DNA of 64,000 bases from contig JBMNEH010000001.1 in assembly GCA_050948665.1 (NCBI GenBank), positions 2,294,001 through 2,358,000 on the forward strand, in the 5' to 3' direction. A program made the position numbers and the translations under genes. This DNA comes from JBMNEH01 sp050948665. GTDB taxonomy: Bacteria; Bacillota; Clostridia; Christensenellales; UMGS416. Numbering within the stretch: the stretch's first letter is position 1; each line of letters starts with the position of its first letter. The notes below the pieces were generated by a model. The model worked only from the letters and a program-made list of their open reading frames with translations, did no database searches and was not told the DNA's origin. Of this stretch, positions 7,183 through 16,513 are shown one piece after another.

Positions 7183-8100
7183 CTATATCTCCCCCGTGCA
7201 GAACAGGAGCCCGCCCTCCAGATTATCCGTCTCGCTGACCTTAAGGCCCATCAGCTTAAGCTGTTTGAGGACCTCGCAGAAAATGACCGTTCCCCCGATG
7301 ATGATATCCGCCCGCTCCGGCTGCAGCCCCGGCATGTTCCTGATCTCCTCCATGGTATGAGACTTCAGCTCCTCCAGCAACTGCTTCACCCTCATCCGGG
7401 ACAGATTGTAGCCCTGTATCCGCCGCGGGTCGTACTCTGTCATGTACATATCCATCGCCGCGAGGGTCGTGATCGTACCCCCTACGCCGTACCAGACCGT
7501 ATCCTCCTGATCGGCCTCCCGGATTTGGGGCAGAAGCGGTTCCAACCGGTTGCGGACCCACTCCTGCATCGCCTGCAGGGTCAGCCCGTCCGCCGGATCT
7601 CCCGGGGGATACAGCTTCACCGCGCGGACGGCGCCCACGCGCATGGACAGTTTGAGCGCGGGCCTGGGCCCGGAACCCATGGCAAACTCGGTGCTGCCGC
7701 CGCCGATATCGATAACGCCCCGCTTCTCCCCGTGTCCCACACCGGCAAAGCCGGCCGCGGCTTCCTCCTCCTGTGTAAGCACCCGGGGCAGCAGCCCCGT
7801 GCGCCGGTTCACCAGCCGGATGAACACATCACGGTTGGCGGCCTCCCGCACGGCGGCGGTGGCAAAGCAAAAAACACGGAAGGCCCCCATCCCCGCGGCC
7901 AACCGGTGAAAATCGGAAACCGCGGAAACGGTACGCTCCATCGCCTCATGGGAAAGGATGCCCCCCGGCCCCTGCCCGGCGGAAATGCGGGTGGTGTTCA
8001 GCTTCTTTGTCACAGGTACGATATGCCTCCCCTCCATATCCGCCACAAGCAGGCGGACGGAATTGGAGCCTATATCGATAACAGCTTCCCGCCGGATCAT
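7183..8100 (-). CDS. Ppx/GppA-family exopolyphosphatase / pppGpp phosphohydrolase
   Basis: A 305-residue ASKHA-fold phosphatase. The first phosphate loop is in AVIDIGSNSVRLLVAD (residues 6-21) and the second nucleotide-binding loop in VIDIGGGSTEFAMG (about 135-148). Both glycine-rich motifs are intact. The protein has only the two actin-like lobes, the length of short Ppx1/GppA homologues, without the C-terminal HD-like domain of E. coli Ppx. It probably hydrolyses polyphosphate or converts pppGpp to ppGpp; sequence alone does not separate the two. It overlaps the upstream DivIC-like gene by 4 bases (ATGA), indicating coupled translation. Confidence 0.9.
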   Translation of the reverse strand: MIRREAVIDIGSNSVRLLVADMEGRHIVPVTKKLNTTRISAGQGPGGILSHEAMERTVSAVSDFHRLAAGMGAFRVFCFATAAVREAANRDVFIRLVNRRTGLLPRVLTQEEEAAAGFAGVGHGEKRGVIDIGGGSTEFAMGSGPRPALKLSMRVGAVRAVKLYPPGDPADGLTLQAMQEWVRNRLEPLLPQIREADQEDTVWYGVGGTITTLAAMDMYMTEYDPRRIQGYNLSRMRVKQLLEELKSHTMEEIRNMPGLQPERADIIIGGTVIFCEVLKQLKLMGLKVSETDNLEGGLLFCTGEI

Positions 8101-8390
8101 TCTGCCTCCTCGAACACAATGCGCCGCTCCCCGTCACGGATCCAGCCCAGACGCTCCCGGGCCTTCTTTTCCACATACCCGTCGGTGCGCACATAGGCCA
8201 GGCGCTCCTCCGCCTTGCGGGTTTTGTCCTGTTCCTCCGCCAACTGCGCCTCAAGGGAGGCAAGCTCCTCACGCAGAGTGGAGATCTGCCCGAAAATACT
8301 CCGCATGGAAAGGCCGATGGCAGTGGCGGCAACCAGCACCACCAACACCAGCAGCCACACGTATTTGCGCGTATTTTTCCCAGCCGCCAT
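8097..8390 (-). CDS. DivIC/FtsB-like septum formation initiator
   Basis: A 97-residue bitopic membrane protein: a short basic cytoplasmic N-terminus, one membrane helix at about residues 11-29, then an extracytoplasmic coiled coil (about 35-66, ISTLREELASLEAQLAEEQD) and a short C-terminal segment (YVEKKARERLGWIRDGERRI). This is the standard DivIC/FtsB plan, the partner of FtsL in the divisome. It heads an operon with ppx and dabb, driven by the promoter at 8416-8444. Confidence 0.88.
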   Translation of the reverse strand: MAAGKNTRKYVWLLVLVVLVAATAIGLSMRSIFGQISTLREELASLEAQLAEEQDKTRKAEERLAYVRTDGYVEKKARERLGWIRDGERRIVFEEAE

Positions 8391-8415
8391 TCCGCCGCTC
8401 CCCCTTTATTCTTTT

Positions 8416-8444
8416 ATCATAGCAGATTCCGCGCCCCGATACAA
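8416..8444 (-). promoter_or_regulatory. Promoter of divIC-ppx-dabb operon
   Basis: TTGTAT-17-TATGAT on the minus strand, 26 bases upstream of the DivIC-like ATG. Confidence 0.75.
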
Positions 8445-8476
8445 GAACCCCGCCCGCTCCGGAATGAATTTCCGTA

Positions 8477-10738
8477 TCACTGTTTTTCCTCGACAAGGCG
8501 GGTAAGATCCCCGGCGTACAGCAATGTCAGATAATGGAGGGGACGGGTCAGGCAGACATACAGGAGACGGGCGGTCAGGGCATCGTCCGGCCAGGTGTCC
8601 GCGTCGGCGTCGGCCAGGATCAGCCCGTCAAACTCCAGCCCCTTGGTCAGGTAGGCCGGCATCACCACGCAGCCGCCGGCGTATTCGGTATCGGTATCGA
8701 TCAGCAGATGGGCGGGGATATCCGTCACCTCCCACAGCCGCCACTGCAGCTCACTGGCGTCCCGGGGGAGTTTGGTCACAACCGCGACGGATCTGCACCC
8801 CGCCGCGATCAGCCGGGCCATTTCCCCGGCGACCGCCCGGTGAAGGGGCGTATCCCGCTCCAGCCGCACCAGCCGGGGCGGCTCTCCCTGCCGCGGCACC
8901 GGTTTGGCGGGGCTGCAGCCGGGCACGGGATGTCGGGCTATCACCCGGCCGGCAAACTCCATGATCTGCCGGGTGCCGCGGTAGCCGGTCACCAGCTCGT
9001 AATAGGCGCAGCTTTTGCCGGCGAAGATCTCCCCGGTCAGCAGCGACCAGTCCCGGGTGCCCCGGTAGCCGTGGATCCCCTGCGCGATGTCTCCCACGAT
9101 CGTAAAGGAGGCGTTATGGCACAGATCCATCAGCACCGCGTACGCCAGCGGCGGCAGATCCTGGGCCTCGTCGATCACGGTATGGTGGATATCAAGCCGC
9201 TCGGCAAAGCCGAACAGCGCCTTTTGCAGCAGAAGCAGCGCCGGCACATCCCCGTGATCCAGTTGCCTTTTCCTCAGATTCCGGCGGATGGAGGCGGCTG
9301 TTTCACGCCAAAGCCCGGGCTCCACATCCGGAGGAAGGGGGAAAACCGGCTCCTCCGCGGCAAACTCCTCATAACACTCCATCAGATCCAATTTCCGCCA
9401 GCCGTCAAAGAAGGCATCGGCATAGCTCTTGCTCAGGGTATCCAGCTCCCGCCGCCGGGCGTTTCTCGCGTCGTATATCCTGCCCATGCGGGCCTGGCGG
9501 GGCCGGTCATTCTCCGGATGCAGCTCCCTGAGAAGGGCGGTGCGCCTGTCGGTCTGCCGATCAATGGCGCGGCGCAACGCCAGCCGCCCCTGCTCCACAC
9601 GCTGCCGCAGGTGCTTTTCCAGCTCATCCCGGCGGGCGGACAGGGGGAAGGGCCGCAAATCCTCCAGAAAAACCTTTGCCAGCTCCTTTCGCGCGTACAG
9701 GCGGAGGCCGGAAAGCATCACATCCCCCTCCGGCAGCAGCGAAGCGGACAGCCATTTGACGTATGCCTCCAGCGTCCGGCGGAAGGCCACGGAGCCCTTG
9801 AAGCGGGAAACCCGCTCCAGAACCTCCTTCTCTTGGGCGGGGGTTTGAGGATCCAGCAGCCTCTGGAAGATATCCCCGTCGGTCTGCGGCGGCAGCGCGC
9901 GGCCGCACAGCTTTTCCGCCAAGCCGTGAAGGGTGGTTTGCAGCACGTTTTCCACGCCCAGATCCGGCAGCACGGCGGAGATGTAATTCAGAAACAGGGG
10001 GTTGGGCGCGAGCACCATCAGATTCCCGGGCGTCATGGTGTTCTGATAGGTGTACAGCAGCCAGGCGATCCGATGCAGGGCAAGGGAGGTCTTCCCGGTA
10101 CCGGGCGCCCCCTGCACCACCAGGGGTTTCCTCCTGTCGGCGCGGAGGACGCGGTTCTGCTCGGCCTGTATGGTGGTAACAATGTCCCTTAACCGCCGGC
10201 CGGCATGGCCGGACAGCGCCTCGTTCAGACAGGCGTCCTGGGTGACAAAGTCCGCCTCGGCCAGAGTCCGCAGCTTCCCGCCTTCACAGGAAAGGATCCG
10301 CTTGAGGGTCATCTCCCCCTCGATGACGCCCTCGGGCGCGGCATAGGAGGCGGCGCCGACCCGGCCGGAATAATACAGGTCCGCTACGGGGCTCCGCCAA
10401 TCGACGATCACCGGTTCCAAGGTCTGGGGATCATTCACCCCCCATTTCCCGATATAATATTGGCGCAGCCCCTCCCCGTCCCTGAAATCGATATGGCTGA
10501 AGCAGGGCTTGTCCGCCGCGTTTGTCAGGTTGAAAACAACGCTCCGCAGCGCCGCCAGCAATGTCTCCGCCACGGAAAGGGCATTGTCAAAACCGCCCCC
10601 CGCGGCGACCCGCAGGGCGCGGGTCTCTTTTTCCTGCCAGTCCTCCCTTTCCCTGGCTTCCCGCAGCAGGGAAAGGGCGTAGCCGGAAAGACGCTCCACC
10701 GCGGCCGCTTCCGCAGGAAAATCCGGATGCCGCGCCAT
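8477..10738 (-). CDS. helD: HelD-type superfamily 1 helicase (RNA polymerase recycling factor)
   Basis: A 753-residue UvrD-like ATPase. The N-terminal arm is helical, followed by a HelD-typical beta segment (GKWGVNDPQTLEPVIVDWR). Walker A GAPGTGKT occurs near residue 210, and Walker B with DEAQDLPPLAYAVL and the motif III-like VGDIAQGIHGYRGT near residues 520-555. C-terminal helicase motifs follow, ending in VCLTRPLHYLTLLY. Relatives in Firmicutes release stalled RNA polymerase from DNA rather than unwinding duplexes. The ATG at 10738 is chosen because GGAGG precedes it and the promoter (10767-10795) lies just upstream; the longer frame to 10837 would start upstream of the promoter. It is divergent from glnN. 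Confidence 0.9.
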   Translation of the reverse strand: MARHPDFPAEAAAVERLSGYALSLLREAREREDWQEKETRALRVAAGGGFDNALSVAETLLAALRSVVFNLTNAADKPCFSHIDFRDGEGLRQYYIGKWGVNDPQTLEPVIVDWRSPVADLYYSGRVGAASYAAPEGVIEGEMTLKRILSCEGGKLRTLAEADFVTQDACLNEALSGHAGRRLRDIVTTIQAEQNRVLRADRRKPLVVQGAPGTGKTSLALHRIAWLLYTYQNTMTPGNLMVLAPNPLFLNYISAVLPDLGVENVLQTTLHGLAEKLCGRALPPQTDGDIFQRLLDPQTPAQEKEVLERVSRFKGSVAFRRTLEAYVKWLSASLLPEGDVMLSGLRLYARKELAKVFLEDLRPFPLSARRDELEKHLRQRVEQGRLALRRAIDRQTDRRTALLRELHPENDRPRQARMGRIYDARNARRRELDTLSKSYADAFFDGWRKLDLMECYEEFAAEEPVFPLPPDVEPGLWRETAASIRRNLRKRQLDHGDVPALLLLQKALFGFAERLDIHHTVIDEAQDLPPLAYAVLMDLCHNASFTIVGDIAQGIHGYRGTRDWSLLTGEIFAGKSCAYYELVTGYRGTRQIMEFAGRVIARHPVPGCSPAKPVPRQGEPPRLVRLERDTPLHRAVAGEMARLIAAGCRSVAVVTKLPRDASELQWRLWEVTDIPAHLLIDTDTEYAGGCVVMPAYLTKGLEFDGLILADADADTWPDDALTARLLYVCLTRPLHYLTLLYAGDLTRLVEEKQ

Positions 10739-10766
10739 TCTCAACCTCCGCAAGTCATAATATTTT

Positions 10767-10795
10767 ATGTTACGCTTTTTCCCGGCCCTTGTCAA
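10767..10795 (-). promoter_or_regulatory. Promoter of helD
   Basis: TTGACA-17-TAACAT on the minus strand. Its -35 box is only 35 bases from the -35 box of the divergent glnN promoter. Confidence 0.85.
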
Positions 10796-10830
10796 GCCGG
10801 GGCCGCAGGGAAGGAATGCCGAAAACGCCC

Positions 10831-10859
10831 TTGACAACGGGGGGCGGGGAGGTTATACT
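10831..10859 (+). promoter_or_regulatory. Promoter of glnN
   Basis: TTGACA-17-TATACT. It gives a leader of about 65 bases before the glnN ATG. No separate regulatory palindrome is obvious between the two divergent -35 boxes. Confidence 0.88.
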
Positions 10860-10932
10860 GCAGTTGATGTCGGCGGGGGCGCTGTGTCGGAAGGCACGGC
10901 GTCTTTCCATCTACGGCGGAGGGAGGAAGGGC

Positions 10933-13020
10933 ATGTATATTTCCGAGATGTTCGGCAGCATGGTATTCAATGACAGGGTGATGAAGGAGAGGCTCCCCGC
11001 GGAGGTCTACCGCGAGATGCGCGACCTGACGGAGAAGCGGGGCGCGCTCACCCCGAATATCGCCAATGTTATCGCCAAGGCCATGAAGGAATGGGCTATT
11101 GAGAAAGGCGCCACCCATTTTACCCATTGGTTCCAGCCCATGACCGGCATTACCGCCGAAAAGCACGACAGCTTCCTCTCCCCGTTGGGGGACGGCACCG
11201 CCATCATGGAATTTACGGGAAAGGAACTGATCCAGGGGGAACCGGACGCCTCCGCCTTCCCCTCCGGCGGGCTGCGGGCGACATTCGAAGCCCGGGGCTA
11301 TACCGCCTGGGACCCCACCAGCCCGGCTTTTATCAAAGATCATACCCTGTGCATCCCCACGGCCTTCTGCTCCTACGGCGGTCACGCGCTGGACAAGAAG
11401 ACGCCGCTGCTCCGCTCCATGCAGGCGCTGAACAAGCAGACCCTGCGCATACTGAAGCTGTTCGGCTCCGACGCCAAGGAGGTGGTGATCACGGTGGGCC
11501 CCGAGCAGGAGTACTTCCTGATCGACGAGGCCGTGTACGCCCGGCGCCCGGACCTGGTCTATACCGGCCGCACCCTTTTCGGCGCCAAGCCTCCCAAGGG
11601 GCAGGAGATGGAGGACCATTACTTCGGCACGCTGAAGCCCCGGGTCGCCGCTTTTATGAAGGACCTGGACGAGGAGCTGTGGAAAATGGGCGTGCCCGCC
11701 AAGACGGAGCACAACGAGACGGCCCCCGCGCAGCATGAGCTGGCGCCCATCTATGAATCCACCAACCTGGCCACCGACCATAACCAGCTGACCATGGAGA
11801 CGATGAAAAAGCTGGCGCCGCGGCACGGTATGGTCTGCCTGCTTCACGAAAAACCCTTTTCCGGGGTCAACGGCTCCGGCAAGCACAACAACTGGTCCAT
11901 GTGCACCGATACCGGGCAGAACCTGCTGGAGCCCGGCTCCTCCCCCCACGACAACGCCCAGTTCCTGCTTTTCCTCTGCGCGGTCATCGCCGCGGTGGAC
12001 GAACACCAGGACCTGCTCAGGGCCTCCGTCGCCTCCGCGGGGAACGACCACCGGCTGGGTTCCCACGAGGCGCCGCCCGCCATACTTTCGGTGTACCTGG
12101 GCGACCAGCTGACCGAGGTGCTGCAGGCGCTGGAAGCCAAGGCACCCTACAACGCCGGCGCCGCGCAGGACCTGGAGATCGGCGTGGACGTGCTGCCCCA
12201 CCTGCCCAAGGATACCACCGACCGGAACCGCACCTCGCCCTTCGCCTTTACCGGGAACAAGTTTGAGTTCCGTTCGGTAGGCTCCACCTTCTCGATCGCC
12301 GGCCCCAATATCGTCCTCAATACCGCGGTGGCGGACAAGCTGGAATACCTGGCCAACCGGCTGGAAAAGGCGGAAGACTTTCAGAAGGAGCTGGCGCACC
12401 TGATCCGCAAGCTGATACGGGAGCACAAGCGCATCATATTCAACGGCAACAGCTACTCCGACGAATGGGTGAAGGAGGCCGAGGCCCGGGGGCTGCTGAA
12501 CCTTCGCTCCACCCCCGACGCGCTGCCCATGCTGATAAAGCCGGAGAACATCGCCCTTTTCAAGAGGCACGGGGTGCTCACCGAGGCGGAGGTGATCTCC
12601 AGATATGAGATCTATATGGAGAATTACACGAAGACCCTGGATATCGAGGCCCTGACCATGATCGAAATGGCCAACAAGGAGATCCTGCCCGCCGCGCTGC
12701 GTTACACCTCCGCGCTGACCGGGCTGGCGCTGGAAAAGCGGAGCCTCTCGGTCGTCCTGCCGGCGGAGGCGGAGCTGAAGCTGATCTCCCGGCTGTCAAG
12801 CCTGACCGACAGCCTCTCGGAGAAGCTGGAGGCGCTCCGGCAGGCCCTGCTTGGCGGAAGGGCCTGCGCCAACGCGCCCGACGCCGCCCGATACCACAGG
12901 GACGCGGTCTTCCCGGCGATGCAGGCGCTGCGGGCGGTGGCGGATGAGCTGGAGACCATCGTCGCCAAGGAGTATTGGCCCTTCCCCTCCTACGGGGACA
13001 TCCTGTTCAGCATCCGCTGA
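10933..13020 (+). CDS. glnN: Glutamine synthetase type III
   Basis: A 695-residue glutamine synthetase of the large GSIII (GlnN) class, which makes glutamine from glutamate, ammonia and ATP as a dodecamer in the cytoplasm. Class features include FTHWFQPMTGITAEKHDSF, ELIQGEPDASAFPSGGLR, TVGPEQEYFLID, KTEHNETAPAQHELAP and VNGSGKHNNWSM. Length and these motifs distinguish it from GSI (about 450 residues). The ATG at 10933 follows GGAGGGAGGAAGG, and translation into the upstream frame has no support. It is transcribed alone from 10831-10859. It would be the main ammonium assimilation enzyme if no GSI exists elsewhere. Confidence 0.96.
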   Translation: MYISEMFGSMVFNDRVMKERLPAEVYREMRDLTEKRGALTPNIANVIAKAMKEWAIEKGATHFTHWFQPMTGITAEKHDSFLSPLGDGTAIMEFTGKELIQGEPDASAFPSGGLRATFEARGYTAWDPTSPAFIKDHTLCIPTAFCSYGGHALDKKTPLLRSMQALNKQTLRILKLFGSDAKEVVITVGPEQEYFLIDEAVYARRPDLVYTGRTLFGAKPPKGQEMEDHYFGTLKPRVAAFMKDLDEELWKMGVPAKTEHNETAPAQHELAPIYESTNLATDHNQLTMETMKKLAPRHGMVCLLHEKPFSGVNGSGKHNNWSMCTDTGQNLLEPGSSPHDNAQFLLFLCAVIAAVDEHQDLLRASVASAGNDHRLGSHEAPPAILSVYLGDQLTEVLQALEAKAPYNAGAAQDLEIGVDVLPHLPKDTTDRNRTSPFAFTGNKFEFRSVGSTFSIAGPNIVLNTAVADKLEYLANRLEKAEDFQKELAHLIRKLIREHKRIIFNGNSYSDEWVKEAEARGLLNLRSTPDALPMLIKPENIALFKRHGVLTEAEVISRYEIYMENYTKTLDIEALTMIEMANKEILPAALRYTSALTGLALEKRSLSVVLPAEAELKLISRLSSLTDSLSEKLEALRQALLGGRACANAPDAARYHRDAVFPAMQALRAVADELETIVAKEYWPFPSYGDILFSIR

Positions 13021-13065
13021 GCCGCCGCCCGGGAAAGGGAGGCCCCTCCCATACGGGGCATCATC

Positions 13066-13094
13066 TTGACAAGGGACCCCGTTTGCACCATAAT
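13066..13094 (+). promoter_or_regulatory. Promoter of the DUF512-der-plsY operon
   Basis: TTGACA-17-CATAAT, 25 bases upstream of the DUF512 ATG. Confidence 0.8.
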
Positions 13095-13118
13095 CAAGGA
13101 AGGTACGGGAGAGGGTTT

Positions 13119-14426
13119 ATGGCTGTAAATATTGCGGGTATCGCGCCGGGTTCCCCAGCCGCGAAGGCCGGATTGCGGCCGGGAATGACGCTTCACAGAA
13201 TAAACGGCGAGGAGATACTCGATTTTATCGACCTGGCCTGGTTTGAAAGCCTGCCGGAATGGGAGGCGGAGATCTCCCTGATGGGGCGGGCAAAAACGGT
13301 CTCCCTCCGCAAGGGAGAGGCTCTCTCCGGGCTGGAGCCGGCGGAAGACGCCTATCCCCCGGAAAAACGCTGCGCAAACCGCTGCCTCTTTTGTTTTGTG
13401 GACCAGATGCCGCCGGGCATGCGGCCCTCCCTCTACGGGAAGGATGACGACTGGCGGTACAGCCTGCTTTTCGGCAATTATGTCACGCTGACCAATATGA
13501 CGGAGGGGGATTTCGCCCGGCTTATCCGGCGGCAGGTATCCCCGATCAATATATCCGTACACACCACGGACCCCGGGCTCCGGGCGCGGCTGATGGGGAA
13601 CCCCCGGGCGGCGAAGCTGGGGGAGCAGCTCCGCCGGCTGGCGGAGGGGGGTATCGCCTTCCACTGCCAGATCGTGCTTTGCCCCGGGCTGAATGACGGG
13701 GAGCAGCTCTCGCGCACGCTGGACGACCTTTACGCGCTGGCGCCGGCCGCCCTTTCGGCGGCGGTGGTGCCGGTGGGGGTCACAAAATTCCGGAAGGGAC
13801 TGGAGCCGATGCGCCGGCCCGACCGGGCGGAAGCGGCGGACGCCGTGGGCCGGATACAAAGGGCGGCGGAGAGGGCTACGGCGAAAACCGGGCATCGCTT
13901 CGCCTTCGGCTCGGACGAGCTGTATCAACTGGCCGGGCTGCCCTGGCCGCGGTATCCCGACGGCTGCCACACCCCCCAGCTGGGCAACGGCGTGGGGCTG
14001 CTGCATGACTTTCTTTCCGGCGCGGAAGCGGCGCTGGAGGAGCTGCCGGCGGCGCTGAAAAGCCCCCGGGAGGTATGGATGGTCACCGGCGCCGCCATGT
14101 ACGACACCCTTTCCTCGCTGGCACGGCAGACGGAAGCCCGCGCCGGGGGCTTCACCGCCCGGGTGATCAAGGCGGACAACCGGTATTTCGGAGAAGAGAT
14201 CACCGTCGCGGGGCTGCTGACCGCCCGGGATATGCTGGCCGCGCTGCCCCCCGGACGGGCGGACCTGCTGCTGCTGCCTCCCACCTGCCTCAGGCAGGGC
14301 GAGGATGTGTTTTTGGATGACATGACCCTGCGGGAGTTCGCGGAAAAGGCGGGCATGCCGGTCACCGCCGCTCCCGGGGACGGATATGACCTTGTTTATG
14401 CAATGATCGGAGAAACTGCGGAATGA
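13119..14426 (+). CDS. PDZ-radical SAM DUF512 protein
   Basis: A 435-residue protein with an N-terminal PDZ-like segment (IAPGSPAAKAGLRPGMTLHRING, residues 7-30) and a radical SAM-like core whose cluster-binding cysteines are C85, C89 and C92 (CANRCLFC, CX3CX2C). A DUF512 region follows. Conserved pieces include NYVTLTNM, ISVHTTDP, and QIVLCPGLNDG. The reaction is not known for this family, though the gene is widely placed beside der in Firmicutes, as here. The ATG at 13119 follows GGGAGAGGG and fits the promoter at 13066. It overlaps der by 4 bases, so translation is coupled. A role linked to ribosome assembly or the membrane is only an inference from the neighbours. Confidence 0.9.
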   Translation: MAVNIAGIAPGSPAAKAGLRPGMTLHRINGEEILDFIDLAWFESLPEWEAEISLMGRAKTVSLRKGEALSGLEPAEDAYPPEKRCANRCLFCFVDQMPPGMRPSLYGKDDDWRYSLLFGNYVTLTNMTEGDFARLIRRQVSPINISVHTTDPGLRARLMGNPRAAKLGEQLRRLAEGGIAFHCQIVLCPGLNDGEQLSRTLDDLYALAPAALSAAVVPVGVTKFRKGLEPMRRPDRAEAADAVGRIQRAAERATAKTGHRFAFGSDELYQLAGLPWPRYPDGCHTPQLGNGVGLLHDFLSGAEAALEELPAALKSPREVWMVTGAAMYDTLSSLARQTEARAGGFTARVIKADNRYFGEEITVAGLLTARDMLAALPPGRADLLLLPPTCLRQGEDVFLDDMTLREFAEKAGMPVTAAPGDGYDLVYAMIGETAE

Positions 14427-15751
14427 AACCCCTTGTTGCTGTGGTGGGGCGTACCAATGTGGGCAAGTCCACCTTTTTTAACCGGATACTGGGAAAACGG
14501 ATCTCCATTGTGGAGGATATCCCCGGCGTGACCCGGGACCGTATTTACGGAGACACCGAATGGACCGGACGCCCCTTTACCCTGATCGATACCGGGGGGC
14601 TGGAGCTGTCCAGCCAGGACGTGCTGTACTCCCATATGCGGGAGCAGGCCACGCTGGCGGCGGAAACCGCTGACGTCATACTCTTTTTCCTGGACGGGCA
14701 GCAGGGGCTGACGGCGGAGGACCATGAGGTGGCGCAACACCTGCGGCGCACAAAGAAACCGGTGATCCTTGTGGTGAACAAGATCGACTCCTTCCGCCGG
14801 GAGCATCATCTTACCGATTATTACGAGCTGGGCATGGGGCAGCCCTACGCCATCTCCTCCGCGCAGGGACTGGGGCTGGGCGACCTGCTGGACGCGGTGG
14901 TGGACCTGTTCCCCCCCGAGGAGGAGGAAGAGGCGCAGGAGGAGTCCCTGAAGCTGGCGGTGGTGGGACGGCCCAATGTGGGAAAATCCAGCCTGGTCAA
15001 CCGGATCCTGGGGGAGGAGCGGGTGATCGTCAGCGAAATCGCCGGGACCACCCGGGACGCCATCGATACCCCCTTTGCCCGGGACGGGCAGCGGTATATG
15101 CTGATCGACACCGCCGGCATGCGCCGCCGGGGAAAAATCGAAAAGGACTCTTTGGAGCGCTATTCCGTGGTCCGCTCCCTGACCGCCATCCGCAGGGCGG
15201 ATGTGGCGCTGCTGATGATCGACGCAACGGAGGGGGTCGCCGAGCAGGACGCGAAAATCGCCGGCTATATCCTGGAAGAGGGCAAGCCGGTGGTCGTACT
15301 GGTAAACAAGTGGGACGCCATAGAAAAAGACGATTCCACAATGCGGGATTTTGAGATCCGGGTACGGAACACCCTGTCTTTCCTGCAATACGCGCCCATC
15401 CTCTTTATCTCCTGCAGGACCGGGCAGCGGGTCGACAGGGTGCTGGCCGCGGCCCGGACCGTACATGCCAACGCCCGCCGCCGGATCACGACCGGCCTGC
15501 TGAATGACGTCATCCGGGACGCGGCGGCCGCCATGCAGCCTCCCGCCACCAAAACCGGAAAGCGGGCGAAGATCCTCTATGTGACCCAAGCCAGGGAGAC
15601 GCCCCCCACATTCGTATTCTTCGTCAACGACGCGGATCTGATGCACTATTCCTATCTGCGGTACCTGGAGAATCATCTCCGCAAATCTTTCGATTTCACC
15701 GGCGTACCCCTACGAATGCTCTGCCGGACACGGCAGGAAAAGGAGCAATAA
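14423..15751 (+). CDS. der: Ribosome assembly GTPase Der (EngA)
   Basis: A 442-residue protein with two consecutive GTPase domains, diagnostic of Der. The first P-loop is GRTNVGKS (residues 9-16) with DTGG at the Walker B site and NKID; the second is GRPNVGKS (near residue 181) with DTAG and NKWD. A C-terminal KH-like domain follows (about 350-442). Der binds the 50S subunit and is needed for its maturation. The stop lies just before plsY. Confidence 0.98.
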   Translation: MKPLVAVVGRTNVGKSTFFNRILGKRISIVEDIPGVTRDRIYGDTEWTGRPFTLIDTGGLELSSQDVLYSHMREQATLAAETADVILFFLDGQQGLTAEDHEVAQHLRRTKKPVILVVNKIDSFRREHHLTDYYELGMGQPYAISSAQGLGLGDLLDAVVDLFPPEEEEEAQEESLKLAVVGRPNVGKSSLVNRILGEERVIVSEIAGTTRDAIDTPFARDGQRYMLIDTAGMRRRGKIEKDSLERYSVVRSLTAIRRADVALLMIDATEGVAEQDAKIAGYILEEGKPVVVLVNKWDAIEKDDSTMRDFEIRVRNTLSFLQYAPILFISCRTGQRVDRVLAAARTVHANARRRITTGLLNDVIRDAAAAMQPPATKTGKRAKILYVTQARETPPTFVFFVNDADLMHYSYLRYLENHLRKSFDFTGVPLRMLCRTRQEKEQ

Positions 15752-15752
15752 T

Positions 15753-16388
15753 ATGCCGCACTGGTTAGTTCTTGTGTTATTGGCAGCGGCCTCATATTTC
15801 GCGGGCACCTTCTCCCCCGCCGTGCTGATCAGCAAAAAAGAAGCCGGTTTTGATATACGCACAAAGGGAAGCGGCAACGCCGGCACCACGAATATGCTGC
15901 GCGTCATCGGCTGGAAGGCCGGGGTCCTCACCTTCATCGCGGATGTGGCGAAGGGGGCGCTGACGACGCTGCTGGGGCTGCACCTCAGCCGGGTCCTGGG
16001 GATGGAAAACAACCTGGGGGCATATATCGCCGGCGCCGCGGTGCTGTTGGGGCACGCCTATCCGGTATTCAACAAATTCAGGGGGGGCAAGTGCGTCGCC
16101 ACCGCCGGAGGCGTCTGGCTGGCGATGATGCCGGTGCCGACGCTGATCGCCGCCGCGGCCGCCGTAGGCATCATGGCGCTGACCCGGCGGGTCTCCGTGG
16201 GCTCCATCGCGGGCGCCCTGGGTTACCCCGCCGTCATGTTCTTCCTGCCCTCCCCGCCCATTCCCGACCCGGTCATGCCCTGGTTCAGCCTGGCGGCGGG
16301 GCTGTTCATCGCCTTCCTGCACAGGGCCAACATCGTCCGGCTTCTGCGGGGGGAGGAGAAACCGCTGACCATCGCGAGGAAAAAATAG
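15753..16388 (+). CDS. plsY: Glycerol-3-phosphate acyltransferase PlsY
   Basis: A 211-residue polytopic membrane enzyme that transfers acyl groups from acyl-phosphate to glycerol-3-phosphate, the first step of phospholipid synthesis. The conserved motifs SGNAGTTNMLR (near residues 37-47) and the GHAYPVFNKFRGGKCVAT segment (about residues 97-114) are intact. Five to six hydrophobic helices are visible. It is the last gene of the DUF512-der-plsY unit, one base after the der stop, and is followed by a strong terminator. Confidence 0.97.
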   Translation: MPHWLVLVLLAAASYFAGTFSPAVLISKKEAGFDIRTKGSGNAGTTNMLRVIGWKAGVLTFIADVAKGALTTLLGLHLSRVLGMENNLGAYIAGAAVLLGHAYPVFNKFRGGKCVATAGGVWLAMMPVPTLIAAAAAVGIMALTRRVSVGSIAGALGYPAVMFFLPSPPIPDPVMPWFSLAAGLFIAFLHRANIVRLLRGEEKPLTIARKK

Positions 16389-16401
16389 CGCGGCAGACCA
16401 C

Positions 16402-16437
16402 AACCGCGGACGCATCAGCGCGTCCGCGGTTTTTCCT
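16402..16437 (+). terminator. Rho-independent terminator of the der-plsY operon
   Basis: A perfect 12-bp stem (AACCGCGGACGC/GCGTCCGCGGTT) with a 6-base loop is followed by a T-rich tail. A second hairpin with a T-run follows at about 16455-16481. Confidence 0.92.
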
Positions 16438-16513
16438 TTCTTTTCCGGAGATTTCCGGGGGCGTCCGCGCCCGGCCTTTTTATGTCCCCATCCTTGCCCG
16501 CCCGTATAAAAAC

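Noticed and set aside
8534..10192. A 552-codon + strand frame
   Set aside because: It lies wholly antisense to helD, whose motifs are clear; the long frame follows from high GC content.
10792..12570. A 592-codon minus-strand frame
   Set aside because: It is antisense to glutamine synthetase and has shadow-like composition.
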